Part shown: one piece after another, positions 54,306 to 62,853 of the stretch
Numbering within the stretch: the stretch's first letter is position 1
Layout: the number at the start of each line of letters is the position of its first letter
Origin: Palsa-504 sp963818225
GTDB lineage: Bacteria > Actinomycetota > Actinomycetes > Streptosporangiales > Streptosporangiaceae
Direction: 5' to 3'
DNA: 64,000 nucleotides
Assembly (NCBI GenBank): GCA_963818225.1
Contig: CAWFRO010000015.1
Span: forward strand, 394,650 to 458,649
Notes under the pieces: generated by a model
Databases searched by the model: none
Told to the model about the DNA's origin: nothing
Seen by the model: only the letters and a program-made list of their open reading frames with translations
Translations under genes and position numbers: made by a program

Positions 54306-55039
54306 CGGCCGCTCCTGGTCGCGGCGAGGATCTCGGCCAGGTGGCGGGTTCCGATGCCGGTGCTCAGCCGGGACAGGCCACCGCCGATGTGCAGCAGGCA
54401 CGACGCGTCGGCCGCGGCGGCGAAGGCTGCGCCGGTCTGCCGCACCGCCGCGATCTTGTCGGCCAGCATCGCCTCGGACACCGCCGGGTTCTTCAGCGCG
54501 AACGTGCCGCCGAACCCGCAGCATTGCTCGGCGTCGGGCAGCTCGACCAGGTCGATGCCCTCGACCGCGCGCAGCAGCTGCAGCGGCCGCTCGCCTACCC
54601 GCAGCAGCCGCAGCGAATGGCAGGTCGGATGGTAGGTCACCCGGTGCGGGAAGTACGCCCCGACGTCGGTCACGCCCAGCACGTCAACGAGAAACTCCGA
54701 CAGCTCCCAGGTCCGGGCCGCGACCGCCGCCGCCGCCTCGGCCAGGGCTGGGTCACCCGCCAGCCGCGCCACGTCCGCGTGCTGGTGCCGGATCGCGGCC
54801 GTGCACGACCCGCTCGGCACCACGATCGCGTCGTAGCCGCCGAACGCCGCCACGTGGTTGCGGACCAGCCCGATCGCCTCCCGCGGGTAGCCGCTGTTGA
54901 CGTGCATCTGCCCGCAGCAGGTCTGCCCCCAGGGCATCGCCACGGTCACCCCGAGCCGTTCCAGCACCTGGACCGTGGCCCTCCCGACCTGCGGCGCAAG
55001 GCCGTCCACCAGGCAGGTGACAAACAGCGCGGCCTTCAC
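54302..55039 (-). CDS. lutA: LutA-type (Fe-S)-binding oxidoreductase
   Basis: A 245-residue CCG-domain protein. The cysteine pairs are in GQTCCGQMHVNSGYP and EQCCGFGGTFALKNP, with single Cys in FVTCLVDGL and PTCHSLRLLRVG. It matches LutA/YkgE of the lactate-oxidation complex. GTG 55039 is the start. It follows the methyltransferase by 30 bp, so the two are likely in one transcript. Confidence 0.93.
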   Translation of the reverse strand: MKAALFVTCLVDGLAPQVGRATVQVLERLGVTVAMPWGQTCCGQMHVNSGYPREAIGLVRNHVAAFGGYDAIVVPSGSCTAAIRHQHADVARLAGDPALAEAAAAVAARTWELSEFLVDVLGVTDVGAYFPHRVTYHPTCHSLRLLRVGERPLQLLRAVEGIDLVELPDAEQCCGFGGTFALKNPAVSEAMLADKIAAVRQTGAAFAAAADASCLLHIGGGLSRLSTGIGTRHLAEILAATRSGR

Positions 55040-55069
55040 GACAGTGCGGGTTTCACGACGGCGCGGCCA

Positions 55070-55939
55070 TCACAACCGCCTGGCCCGCAGCACGACCGTG
55101 ACCATCGGCAGCACGAACTCGCCCGCGGCGGTCTCCGGCCGGGCGTACAGCAGATCCCGGACCTGTGCCAGCAGCCGGGATCGGTCGGGCCCGGACATCA
55201 CCAGGAAGCTGGAATGAGTCGCAACGGTCTCGACCAGCAGGTCGGCTGTCTGCCGCTGCCCGTGCGCGAATTCCCCGATCTCCGGGGCCTCGAACAGGCC
55301 GGCTCCGGCCGCGGCCAGGTGCTCCAGCCTGGACCGCCCCGTTCCCTCCCGCCAGCGCCGCAGCGTGATGTTCGACTTGCCTTTGCTGATCGCGGCCAGT
55401 GCCGCCACCCAGTCCACCCGGTCGTCGTCCAGGTTCCACAGGCCGGCCAGCACGCCGCCCGGGGCGAGCACCCGCGCGATCTCGGGTACGGCCCGGTCCA
55501 GGTCGAACCAGTGCATGGCCTGGCCGGCCAGGACAGCGTCCACGCTCCCGTCCGGCAGCGGGATCTCCTCCGCACGGCCCCGCAGCGCGCGCACCGAGGG
55601 AAGCCCGCGCCGCAGTTCGGCGAGCATGTCCGGGTCGGGCTCCACCGCGGTGACCTCGGCGCCGAGGCCGACCAGCGCGGCGGTCAGCTTGCCGGTGCCC
55701 GCGGCCAGGTCAAGTACCCGCCGAGCAGGAACGGCTCTCCCCCCCGCTCGGGGGGCTCGGGCAGATCCCGGCGGCTCGCCCTCCGGCAGCTGCAGGGCCC
55801 AGCGGACCGCCGCTTCGGCGTAGTCGGGCCGGTGCGCGGCGTAGGCGGCGGCGGCGGTGCCGAACGAGGACCCGTGCCGCAGCCAGTCATCCCGCTCGGC
55901 CTGGGTCTCCTGGCCGGCCGTGTCCGTCAGGTCGTTCAT
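55070..55939 (-). CDS. Class I SAM-dependent methyltransferase
   Basis: A 289-residue methyltransferase. The SAM-binding motif is VLDLAAGTGKLTAALVGLG with the acidic loop VTAVEPDPDMLAEL. Further blocks are LAGQAMHWFDLDRA and ARVLAPGGVLAGLWN, characteristic of Methyltransf_11/UbiE-like small-molecule methyltransferases. It starts nine bases after the HxlR gene. The substrate is unknown. Confidence 0.9.
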   Translation of the reverse strand: MNDLTDTAGQETQAERDDWLRHGSSFGTAAAAYAAHRPDYAEAAVRWALQLPEGEPPGSARAPRAGGRAVPARRVLDLAAGTGKLTAALVGLGAEVTAVEPDPDMLAELRRGLPSVRALRGRAEEIPLPDGSVDAVLAGQAMHWFDLDRAVPEIARVLAPGGVLAGLWNLDDDRVDWVAALAAISKGKSNITLRRWREGTGRSRLEHLAAAGAGLFEAPEIGEFAHGQRQTADLLVETVATHSSFLVMSGPDRSRLLAQVRDLLYARPETAAGEFVLPMVTVVLRARRL

Positions 55940-55948
55940 GCCGTCAGC

Positions 55949-56374
55949 CTATTGGGCTGCGTGCCTGGCGTCGTAAGCGGTCTGGGCGGCGCTGATCTCC
56001 GGCAGGTGGCCGTCCGCCCAGCTCACCAGCGCCCCGATCGCGTCGAGCAGCGTCCGGCCCATCGGGGTCAGGGCGTAGTCCACCCGCGGCGGGATGACGG
56101 GATGGATCGTGCGGGTCACGATGCCGTCCCGCTCCAGGCCACGCAGCGTCACGGTCAGCATCCTGGCTGTGATGCCGTCGACCGACCGGTGAAGCTCGCT
56201 GAACCGCATGGTGCCCTGGCCGAGCAGGTCGATCACGTACATCGACCACTTATCGCCGACCCGCTGCAGGACCTCGCGGGCGCGGCACGCGGACGGCTCG
56301 CCGACCGACCCCGCCGGCTCGCTCCCCGCCGCCTCCGACGGATCGCAAACCGGGTCGACATCACCGAATTCCAC
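55949..56374 (-). CDS. HxlR-family transcriptional regulator
   Basis: A 141-residue winged-helix regulator. The HxlR domain has DKWSMYVIDLLGQGTMRFSE, LTVTLRGLERDGIVTRTIH and PRVDYALTPMGRTLL. One Cys in ACRAREVLQRVG lies at the domain start, as in redox- or aldehyde-sensing members. It is divergent from yceI across the operator region and heads the minus-strand group that includes the lut genes and recQ. Confidence 0.9.
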   Translation of the reverse strand: MEFGDVDPVCDPSEAAGSEPAGSVGEPSACRAREVLQRVGDKWSMYVIDLLGQGTMRFSELHRSVDGITARMLTVTLRGLERDGIVTRTIHPVIPPRVDYALTPMGRTLLDAIGALVSWADGHLPEISAAQTAYDARHAAQ

Positions 56375-56426
56375 CCAACCCCACCTCGCTTATCACTCCA
56401 CGATACTTCGCCCGCCCCTGTCCGGC

Positions 56427-56484
56427 GAAGTGCTTGACTCTTCAAACAGAAGTGCTTGACGCTTCAAGTATACGGGGTTACTAT
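56427..56484 (+). promoter_or_regulatory. yceI promoter with paired operator repeats
   Basis: GAAGTGCTTGACTCTTCAA (56427-56445) and GAAGTGCTTGACGCTTCAA (56449-56467) are direct repeats exactly 22 bp apart, each with an internal inverted repeat (CTTGA-N4-TCAAG). TTGACG (56456-56461) and TACTAT (56479-56484) are separated by 17 bp, a strong promoter for yceI. The second repeat overlaps the -35 element, so binding there (most likely by the divergent HxlR protein) would block transcription. Confidence 0.78.
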
Positions 56485-56546
56485 TAAGAAGCAAGGTACG
56501 AAAGCGAACTTACTCCTAAAACGCACCAGCCTGATCTGGAGGAATC

Positions 56547-57116
56547 ATGAGCCATACCGCCGTGGAGATCCCCGGCTACGTCACCGGAACCTGGAGCATC
56601 GACCCTGTCCACTCAGAGGTGTCCTTCGTCGTGAGGCACATGATGGTGAGCAAGGTCCGCGGCCGTTTCGACAAGTTCGAGGGCACCATCACGACCGCCC
56701 CCGACCCGCTGGCCTCAACCGTCACTGCCGACGTCGACCTCAGCTCGGTGAACACCGGCAACGAGCAGCGGGACGGGCACATCCGCAGCGAGGACTTCTT
56801 CCACACCGAGAAGCACCCCACCATGACCTTCCGCTCTACCGGCGTGCGTCCCGATGGTGACAACTTCCTGCTCGTCGGCGACCTCAGCCTCCACGACGTC
56901 ACCCGCCCGGTGACCTTCAAGCTCGAGGTGAACGGCTTCGGCCCCGACCCGTACGGCGGCACCCGGGCCGGCTTCTCCGCCACCACCGAGATCAACCGGA
57001 ACGACTGGAACATCAGCTACAACGGCGCCATCCCGGGCGCTGGCAACGCCGTGGTCCTCAGCGACAAGGTCACGATCAACCTGGAGATCGAGGCCGTCCT
57101 GGCCAAGGACGCCTAA
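56547..57116 (+). CDS. YceI-family protein
   Basis: A 189-residue lipocalin-like YceI protein that may bind an isoprenoid or amphipathic ligand. The start is GYVTGTWSIDPVHSEVSFVV with the family segment RHMMVSKVRGRFDKFEGTI. Later blocks are RDGHIRSEDFFHTEKHPTM and DVTRPVTFKLEVNGFG. No signal peptide is seen, so it is cytoplasmic. GGAGGAATC precedes ATG 56547. It is controlled by the operator described above and ends before a terminator. Confidence 0.93.
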   Translation: MSHTAVEIPGYVTGTWSIDPVHSEVSFVVRHMMVSKVRGRFDKFEGTITTAPDPLASTVTADVDLSSVNTGNEQRDGHIRSEDFFHTEKHPTMTFRSTGVRPDGDNFLLVGDLSLHDVTRPVTFKLEVNGFGPDPYGGTRAGFSATTEINRNDWNISYNGAIPGAGNAVVLSDKVTINLEIEAVLAKDA

Positions 57117-57130
57117 TCCGCTACGCCCCG

Positions 57131-57180
57131 CGCCGGGCCCGGGGAGCCGCCACCGCGGCTCCTCGGCCCGGCGTGTTTCA
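57131..57180 (+). terminator. Rho-independent terminator after yceI
   Basis: CGCCGGGCCCGGGGAGCCGC pairs with GCGGCTCCTCGGCCCGGCG across a CACC loop (one internal mismatch/bulge), followed by TGTTTCATTT. It lies 14 bp after the stop. Confidence 0.8.
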
Positions 57181-57182
57181 TT

Positions 57183-57202
57183 TGCCGAACGGGCCGTGGT
57201 GC
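57183..57202. repeat. Copy C of the 20-bp interspersed sequence
   Basis: TGCCGAACGGGCCGTGGTGC, identical to copy A at 5155, lies directly after the yceI terminator and four bases from the end of the opposing small gene. Confidence 0.75.
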
Positions 57203-57206
57203 CTGC

Positions 57207-57488
57207 TCAGCGGCCGGTCCCGTGCTTGACCAGGTAGTCGAGGTACAGCGGCCGCAGCGCCTCGGCCTCATCGCCCTTCCCCGAGTCGATCGCGTCGGCG
57301 AGCAGCGCGGTCACCTTGCTGATGTCCCGCCCCGCCTCCTCGTCGTGCCCCTCGGACGCCTCGGCCGCCGGGATGGCGCGCAGCAGCTCCCAGAGGAACT
57401 CCACGTCGAGGTGATGCAGTGCCCGCCGCACGGCGAGGTCGTGCAGCTCGCGGGACGACAGCTGGTCCAGTTCATCGCGGGTAGCCAC
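57207..57488 (-). CDS. Small conserved hypothetical protein
   Basis: A 93-residue helical, acidic protein (SSRELHDLAVRRALHHLDVE, FLWELLRAIPAAEASEG, KVTALLADAIDSGKGDEAEA). No membrane helix or catalytic motif. It looks like a conserved actinobacterial small protein, but no named family is recognised. It is nine bases from the malQ end on the same strand. Confidence 0.7.
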   Translation of the reverse strand: MATRDELDQLSSRELHDLAVRRALHHLDVEFLWELLRAIPAAEASEGHDEEAGRDISKVTALLADAIDSGKGDEAEALRPLYLDYLVKHGTGR

Positions 57489-57497
57489 GCGTGGACT

Positions 57498-59341
57498 TTA
57501 TCGCCTGCCGCCCGCTCGCGCGCCCAGGGCGCCGGACACGGCCCGGACCACGGCCCGGATCCCGGCGTGCGCGGGCAGGTCCTCGAGCAGGACCGGCCGC
57601 CCGTCGGCGCCGGCCAGCGGGATCCGCCAGTTCGGGTACTCCTCCACCGTGCCGGGCATGTTCTGCGGCCGCCGCTCGCCCGCGGCCTCGGCCAGTGACA
57701 CGCCGACCAGCATGGCAGGCGTCAGGGCCAGGTAACCGTACAGGGCGGCGGTGAACTGCTCCGGCGTGGCCTCGGCGGGCCGCGCCAGCAGCCCCTCGCG
57801 GGCGAGCATCGCCAGCCATCCGTCGACCTCCCGCCGGGCGGCGGCCCGCTCGTCCGGCTCCGGCTCGGTCAGCAGCCCGAGCTCGGCCCGCAGGCTCACC
57901 TGCTCGCCGGTGAGGAACGACGCGGCCGGAGGCATGTCGTGGGTGCCGACCGTGGCCAGGCAGCCGCGGCGCCACCCGCGCGGGCGGCGCGGCGTGCCGT
58001 CCGCGCGCCGCTCGAACCATGCCATGGAGGTGCCGAGGACCCGGCGGTCGGCCAGGAACTGGCGCAGCCAGGGCTCGACCGTGCCGAGGTCCTCCCCGAT
58101 GACCAGCGCGGGCCCGCCGCCGCCGCCGCGCACAGCACGTCCCCGATCAGCTCGTGGTCATACCGCACGTACGTACCCTGGCCGGGCTCCATCCCGGCGG
58201 GTATCCACCACAGCCGGGCCAGCCCCATGACGTGATCGATGCGCAGCCCCCCGGCGTGCCGCGTGGTCGCCGCGACGAGCTCGGCCAGCGGCCGGCCCGC
58301 CTGGGCGACGATCCGGGCCGGGTGCCACGGGGGCAGCGTCCAGTCCTGGCCCCGCTGGTTGAACTCGTCCGGCGGGGCGCCGACGCTGACGCCGGTGACG
58401 ATCACGTCCTGGCGGGCCCAGGCGTCGGCCCCGCCGGGATGCGCGCCTACCGCCAGATCGGCGATGACGCCGATCTCCATGCCGGCCTCCCGGGCCGCTC
58501 GCTGCGCCGCGTCGGCCTGCTCCGCGGCCAGCCACTGCAGCCAGGCGTGGAAACCGACCCGGTCGGCCCGCTCGCGGCGGAACGCCGCCACCTCCGCCGA
58601 CCGGGGATCGGCCAGCGCCGCGGGCCAGGCCCGCCAGTCCGGTCCGTGGACCTCCGCGATCGCGCACCAGGTGGCCCAGTCCTCCAGCGCCTCGCCGCCG
58701 CGGGCCCGGAAGGCGTCCAGCTCCGCCTGCCGCGCGCCGCTCAGGCCCGCCGCGCGGATGATCCCCAGCGCCTCGCGCTTGGCCGTCCAGACCGCGTCCC
58801 GGTCGATCAGGTCCGCCGTCTGGCTCGCGGCGCGCAGCGGTGCCCCGAGCGCGTCGACCCGGGCGCTGTCGGCCGCGCTGAGCGTGGCGTACTCGGGGAT
58901 GTCCTCGATGCGCAGGTACAGCGGGGACAGGTACCGCCTGGTCATCGCCAGGTACGGGGAAGGGCTGACCGGGGCCAGCGGCTCCGCCGCGTGCAGCGGG
59001 TTGACCAGTACGAAGTCCGCCCCCAGCTCGCGCCCGCTCCAGGCCGCCAGGTCGGCCAGGTCCCGCAGGTCACCGTGCCCCCAGGACTCGCGCGAGCGTA
59101 CCGAGTACAGCTGCACCGTGAAGCCCCACGCCCTGCGCCGCGGCCAGGGGGCCGCGGCCCCGACGACCCGGTCCTCGGCGGCGGCCGCGGGCCGGTCCTC
59201 ACCCAGGGCGGCCAGCACGGCGGCCAGCGTCTCGTCGCTGACTTCGGCCTCGCGGCCCCGCCAGTTCCGGTAGGACACCGCCACGCCGCGCTCCTCGGCC
59301 CGGCGGATGAGCTCTGCCCGTCCTGTCGCCGCACCAGTCAA
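57498..59341 (-). pseudogene. malQ: 4-alpha-glucanotransferase MalQ, one frameshift
   Basis: GH77 amylomaltase that transfers glucan chains in maltodextrin metabolism. TTG 59341 has GAGGAG seven bases upstream. The N-terminal half has FTVQLYSVRSRESWGHGDLR, DFVLVNPLHAAEP and GLRIDHVMGLARLWW (catalytic nucleophile Asp). Near 58115, at a GCGGCGGCGG run, the frame turns to WSSGRTSARSSPG. One base away it continues as GPALVIGEDLGTVE (catalytic acid Glu), GTSMAWF and THDMPPAASFLTG to the stop. Joined length is about 614 residues, close to the family size. Most likely an indel at the repeat run. Confidence 0.86.
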
Positions 59342-59378
59342 GACAGACTCCTCACCAGCGCGCTTTCCCGGGGCGGCG

Positions 59379-59828
59379 TCAGCTCTCGCTGGCCGGCTCC
59401 AGCACGAACACCGGGATCTGCCGCGTGGTCTTCTGCTGGTACTCCGCATACGGCGGGTACGCCGCGACCGCCCGCTCCCACCATTCGGCGCGCTCGTCGC
59501 CGCTGATCTCGCGGGCCCTGTAGTCCTGCTTGTGCGCCCCGTCCTGCACCTCGACCAGGGGATTGGCGCGGACGCTGTAGTCCCACAGCGGATTGTCCGG
59601 CGCGCCGCCCTTCGAGGCCACCATGGCGTAGCGGCCGCCGTGCTCCACCCGCATCACCGGTGTCTTGTGCACCTTGCCGCTCTTGGCGCCCCGGTTGGTC
59701 ACGATCACCACCGGCAGGCCGGTGTCGCGCAGCGTCGAGCCCTTGGTCCCGCCGGAACCCTCGTACAGCTCGACCTGATCGCGCACCCAGGCGGCCGTGC
59801 TCGGCTCGTAATCTCCTTCAACAGGCAT
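59379..59828 (-). CDS. Nitroreductase/deazaflavin (F420)-dependent Ddn-like protein
   Basis: A 149-residue split-beta-barrel protein of the F420-dependent Ddn/FDR family found in actinomycetes. Family marks are VVIVTNRGAKSGKVHKTPVM, RYAMVASKGGAPDNPLWDYS and AEWWERAVAAYPPYAEYQQK. It may reduce quinones or nitro compounds with F420H2. ATG 59828 is chosen over upstream codons because the conserved sequence begins soon after. Confidence 0.88.
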   Translation of the reverse strand: MPVEGDYEPSTAAWVRDQVELYEGSGGTKGSTLRDTGLPVVIVTNRGAKSGKVHKTPVMRVEHGGRYAMVASKGGAPDNPLWDYSVRANPLVEVQDGAHKQDYRAREISGDERAEWWERAVAAYPPYAEYQQKTTRQIPVFVLEPASES

Positions 59829-59968
59829 AGCGCTAGTCAACACCAGCCGCGCCGGCGCCGCGACCCAGGGTCCCCGATCTGTCCTGCCCGCGGGCGAGCC
59901 CGGTGCCGGCACCGCGCCGCGGCGGCCAGCGCCGGGAAAGCCCGGGCTGGTTGCCGACGATTCTCAAC

Positions 59969-60046
59969 TGGTCGGGACGGCGAGATTTGAACTCGCGGCC
60001 TTCGGTCCCCCAGACCGACGCGCTAACCAAGCTGCGCCACGTCCCG
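59969..60046 (-). tRNA. tRNA-Pro (anticodon GGG), CCA encoded
   Basis: Clear cloverleaf on the minus strand: acceptor CGGGACG/CGTCCCG, D stem GCGC/GCGC, anticodon stem TCGGT/ACCGA with loop CTGGGGG (anticodon GGG, reads CCC and CCU), T stem GCGAG/CTCGC with loop TTCAAAT. Discriminator A is followed by genomic CCA (59969-59971). Confidence 0.95.
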
Positions 60047-60192
60047 TAATGCCACGATCACTTATCGCGACACCTGCCTCATCCGCTGGACTGGCGTCGT
60101 CAGCTTAGCGCAACCGCGGCCAGTCCTGGAAACCAGGCCAGTGCCCTCCGCCACACCGCCGCGCGTACATGCTTTCCTGCCGGGCAGAAAGT

Positions 60193-60198
60193 TACGAT
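60193..60198 (+). promoter_or_regulatory. Weak candidate -10 of the transglycosylase gene
   Basis: TACGAT lies 70 bp before the TTG start. No supporting -35 hexamer is convincing. Confidence 0.25.
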
Positions 60199-60269
60199 GT
60201 GCCGGGCATGGCGCGGGCGGCTCGCTCGTTAAGCCACCGGGAGCCGCACACGGACGGAGGGCTGGGTCG

Positions 60270-61097
60270 TTGAGGGTACTTGGCGCTCGCCGCCCGGAGT
60301 CCGGCGAGGACGACGAGGACGCCGGCTACCAGCGGACCCGCCCGCTGCCCCGGCGCAGCTGGCGGCGCAGGCTCGCCTTCACCCTGGCCAAGGTCGTCGC
60401 CGTCGTCATCGCCCTGCTCCTGGCCGCGACCGCCCTGCTGTATTTTTTGACCCCCTCGGCCGGCCAGGCCACCGCCCTGGCCGCGGCCCAGGCGAGCGAG
60501 CACCACATCGCCTACCCGGGCCCGCCCGTGCCGCAGTACTTCGCCGAAGCGCTGGTGGCGACCGAAGACCACCGCTTCTACACCGATCCGGGCGTCGACC
60601 CGTTCGCGCTGGTCCGCGTGACGGCCTCGTGGCTCACCGGGCACACCGACGGGGGCGGCAGCACCCTGGACCAGCAGCTCGCCAAGAACCTGTACACCTC
60701 GGGCAGCAGCAGCTTCCCGCAGATCGTCGAGCAGGTGGTGGTGGCGGTCAAGCTCAACCAGGCCTACAGCCGGGCCGAGATCCTGCGGCTGTACGCCGAG
60801 ATCGCCTACTACGGCCACGGCTACTACGGCCTGGAGGCGGCCAGCTGCGGCTACTTCGGGCGGCCGCCCGACCAGCTGACCGTGGTGCAGGCCGCCATGC
60901 TGGCCGGCGCGGTGAACGCACCGACCTACGACGACCCGCTGACCTACCCGGCCCAGGCCCGGGCCCGGCTGGTGCACGTCATCGACCGGATGGCCGCCGT
61001 CGGGTACCTGACCAGGGCGCAGCAGGAGGCCGCGCTCAGGCCTCCCTCGGCCTGTCCGCCGTCCGCGGCTGCCAGTGACCCAAGTCCGCAGCGGTAA
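60270..61097 (+). CDS. Monofunctional biosynthetic peptidoglycan glycosyltransferase (GT51)
   Basis: A 275-residue membrane-anchored transglycosylase that polymerises lipid II; no transpeptidase domain follows. Basic/acidic N-terminus, one helix (LAKVVAVVIALLLAATALLYFL), then the GT51 domain. The catalytic-Glu motif is ALVATEDHRFYTDPGVDP. STLDQQLAKNLYT and LAYAEIAYYGHGYYGLEAAS-like blocks follow. TTG 60270 has GGAGG (60256-60260) nine bases upstream and gives a sensible start; the longer frame from 60141 does not. Confidence 0.88.
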   Translation: MRVLGARRPESGEDDEDAGYQRTRPLPRRSWRRRLAFTLAKVVAVVIALLLAATALLYFLTPSAGQATALAAAQASEHHIAYPGPPVPQYFAEALVATEDHRFYTDPGVDPFALVRVTASWLTGHTDGGGSTLDQQLAKNLYTSGSSSFPQIVEQVVVAVKLNQAYSRAEILRLYAEIAYYGHGYYGLEAASCGYFGRPPDQLTVVQAAMLAGAVNAPTYDDPLTYPAQARARLVHVIDRMAAVGYLTRAQQEAALRPPSACPPSAAASDPSPQR

Positions 61098-61170
61098 CGT
61101 TCCGGAACGCTCCGGGCGTAGCGTGGCCGGCGTGCAGGGCGTGCGACCGGCGGATGATCGCCTTAGCGCC

Positions 61171-61290
61171 CGCCGCTTCCGGCGGGCCTCCCTGAGCTGG
61201 CCCCACGCCAGCGGGGAGCGCCGGCAGCAGCTCAAGTGGCTCGCCTGCGGCGCCGCGATCACCGTGTGCGTCGGCAGCGAAACCCGGTAA
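61171..61290 (+). pseudogene. Possible remnant of a sensor histidine kinase
   Basis: A short frame contains ASGERRQQLKWLACGAAITV. This resembles the GVERQQLKWLAYAAA-type segment near the membrane region of actinobacterial histidine kinases. The frame stops 20 residues later, with no catalytic domain and no response regulator nearby. It looks like a leftover gene fragment, but the match is short. Confidence 0.45.
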
Positions 61291-61299
61291 GACCAGGCG

Positions 61300-61776
61300 T
61301 CAGGTGCCCGAGGTCTCCGGCTCCAGCTGCTCCTCGACGGGCGCCTCGGCCCACAGGAAGACCCACCGGCGGTAGCTGTACAGCCGGAACAGCGTGGCTA
61401 GGCCGATGCCGACCAGGTTGGCCACGTTGAAGGCGACGTTGCCGGTCAGCCCGAGCCCGTAGTGCACGGCCGCGACGACCCCGTCGGTGATGAGGATCCC
61501 GATCCCGTTGAACACGAAGAACAGGATCGACTCGCGGCGCCAGTGGCTGCCCCGGCGATGCCGGAACGCCCAGAACTTGTTGCCCATGAAGGCGAACACC
61601 GTGGCCACGATGTTGGCCAGTGTCGTGGCCAGGATCGGGCCCATATGGGCACCGGAGTGGAACACGTTGATCAGGACGATGGTGAGCACGAACGCGAGGC
61701 CGCCGACGATGCCGAACTTGGCGACCTCATGGATAAGCACCCGGAATCGCTCATACAAGTCGCGGATAGGCTGCAC
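61300..61776 (-). CDS. GtrA-family membrane protein
   Basis: A 158-residue integral membrane protein with four helices of the GtrA/DPMS-associated family (EVAKFGIVGGLAFVLTIVLI, ATVFAFMGNKFWAFRHR, LFRLYSYRRWVFLWAE). Members help move or flip polyprenyl-linked sugars. GTG 61776 has AGGGGACG upstream; a longer frame up to 61878 is possible. No polyprenol sugar transferase is adjacent. Confidence 0.85.
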   Translation of the reverse strand: MQPIRDLYERFRVLIHEVAKFGIVGGLAFVLTIVLINVFHSGAHMGPILATTLANIVATVFAFMGNKFWAFRHRRGSHWRRESILFFVFNGIGILITDGVVAAVHYGLGLTGNVAFNVANLVGIGLATLFRLYSYRRWVFLWAEAPVEEQLEPETSGT

Positions 61777-61901
61777 CGTTATTCGTCCCCTGAGTTGGTC
61801 CTTCCCGTGTCTAACTGACACTATCGCGTCCCGGGGCGTGGTCCGGGGAGGGCGGTAAAACCGTTCGGGGAATGTCATAATCCCCGGCTAGCCTGGATCA
61901 G

Positions 61902-62846
61902 GTGCCGGAACGTCCCGAATCCGAGGTGCTCGTCCGGGCCCGCGGCCTGACCAAGAGGTTCGGCGGATTCACGGCGGTCGACGGCATCGACTTCGACCTG
62001 TACCGCGGGGAGGCGTTCGGGTTCCTCGGGCCGAACGGCGCGGGCAAGTCCTCCACGATGCGGATGATCGGCTGCGTTTCCCCGCCCACCAGCGGGGAGC
62101 TGAGCATCCTCGGCCGCGATCCGGTCAAGGAAGGCTCGGCGATCCGGGCCCGGCTGGGCGTGGTGCCGCAGGAGGACACCCTCGACGTCGAGCTGACCGT
62201 GCGGGAGAACCTGCTCGTCTACGGCCGGTATTTCGGCCTGCCGCGGCGCGTCATCCGGGAGCGGACCGCCGCCCTGCTGGAGTTCGTGCAGCTCGCGGAC
62301 CGCGCGGAGGACAAGGTCGACCCGCTGTCCGGCGGCCTGAAGCGCCGCCTGACCATCGCCCGGTCGCTGATCAACGAGCCGGAGATCCTCATCCTCGACG
62401 AGCCCACCACCGGGCTGGACCCGCAGGCCCGGCACGTCGTGTGGGACCGGCTGTTCCGCCTCAAGCAGCGCGGCGTCACGCTGATCCTGACCACGCACTA
62501 CATGGACGAGGCCGAGCAGCTGTGCGACCGGCTGGTCGTGATGGACCACGGCCGGTTCGCCGCGGCGGGCTCGCCCCGCGACCTGATCGCCCGCTACTGC
62601 TCGCCGGAAGTCCTCGAGCTGCGCTTCGACCCTGACCTGCACGACGCGGCCGCCGACAAGCTCAACGACTTTTCTGCCGAACGGTCCGAGGTGCTCGCCG
62701 ACCGGATCTTGCTCTACGTCGCCGACGGGGACGCGGCCCTGGCCGCGGTGCGCGCCAGTGGCATGGAGCCGCTTACCTCGCTGGTCCGCCGCGGCACGCT
62801 CGAAGACGTGTTCCTCCGCCTGACCGGCCGCCGCCTGGAGGACTGA
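61902..62846 (+). CDS. ABC transporter ATP-binding protein (NodI/DrrA-like)
   Basis: A 314-residue ATPase of the DrrA/NodI group. Walker A is GPNGAGKSSTMRM, signature is LSGGLKRRLTIA, Walker B is ILILDEPTTGLDP, H-loop is TTHYMDEAEQL. C-terminal extension is typical of exporters of lipids, polysaccharides or drugs. GTG 61902 is the start. Its stop overlaps an ATG (62846) that is not the permease frame. Two permease genes follow. Confidence 0.92.
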   Translation: MPERPESEVLVRARGLTKRFGGFTAVDGIDFDLYRGEAFGFLGPNGAGKSSTMRMIGCVSPPTSGELSILGRDPVKEGSAIRARLGVVPQEDTLDVELTVRENLLVYGRYFGLPRRVIRERTAALLEFVQLADRAEDKVDPLSGGLKRRLTIARSLINEPEILILDEPTTGLDPQARHVVWDRLFRLKQRGVTLILTTHYMDEAEQLCDRLVVMDHGRFAAAGSPRDLIARYCSPEVLELRFDPDLHDAAADKLNDFSAERSEVLADRILLYVADGDAALAAVRASGMEPLTSLVRRGTLEDVFLRLTGRRLED

Positions 62847-62853
62847 TGGTGGG

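Noticed and set aside
54341..56437. 698-codon plus-strand frame across lutA, the methyltransferase and HxlR
   Set aside because: Spans three real genes in antisense and reads as low-complexity sequence.
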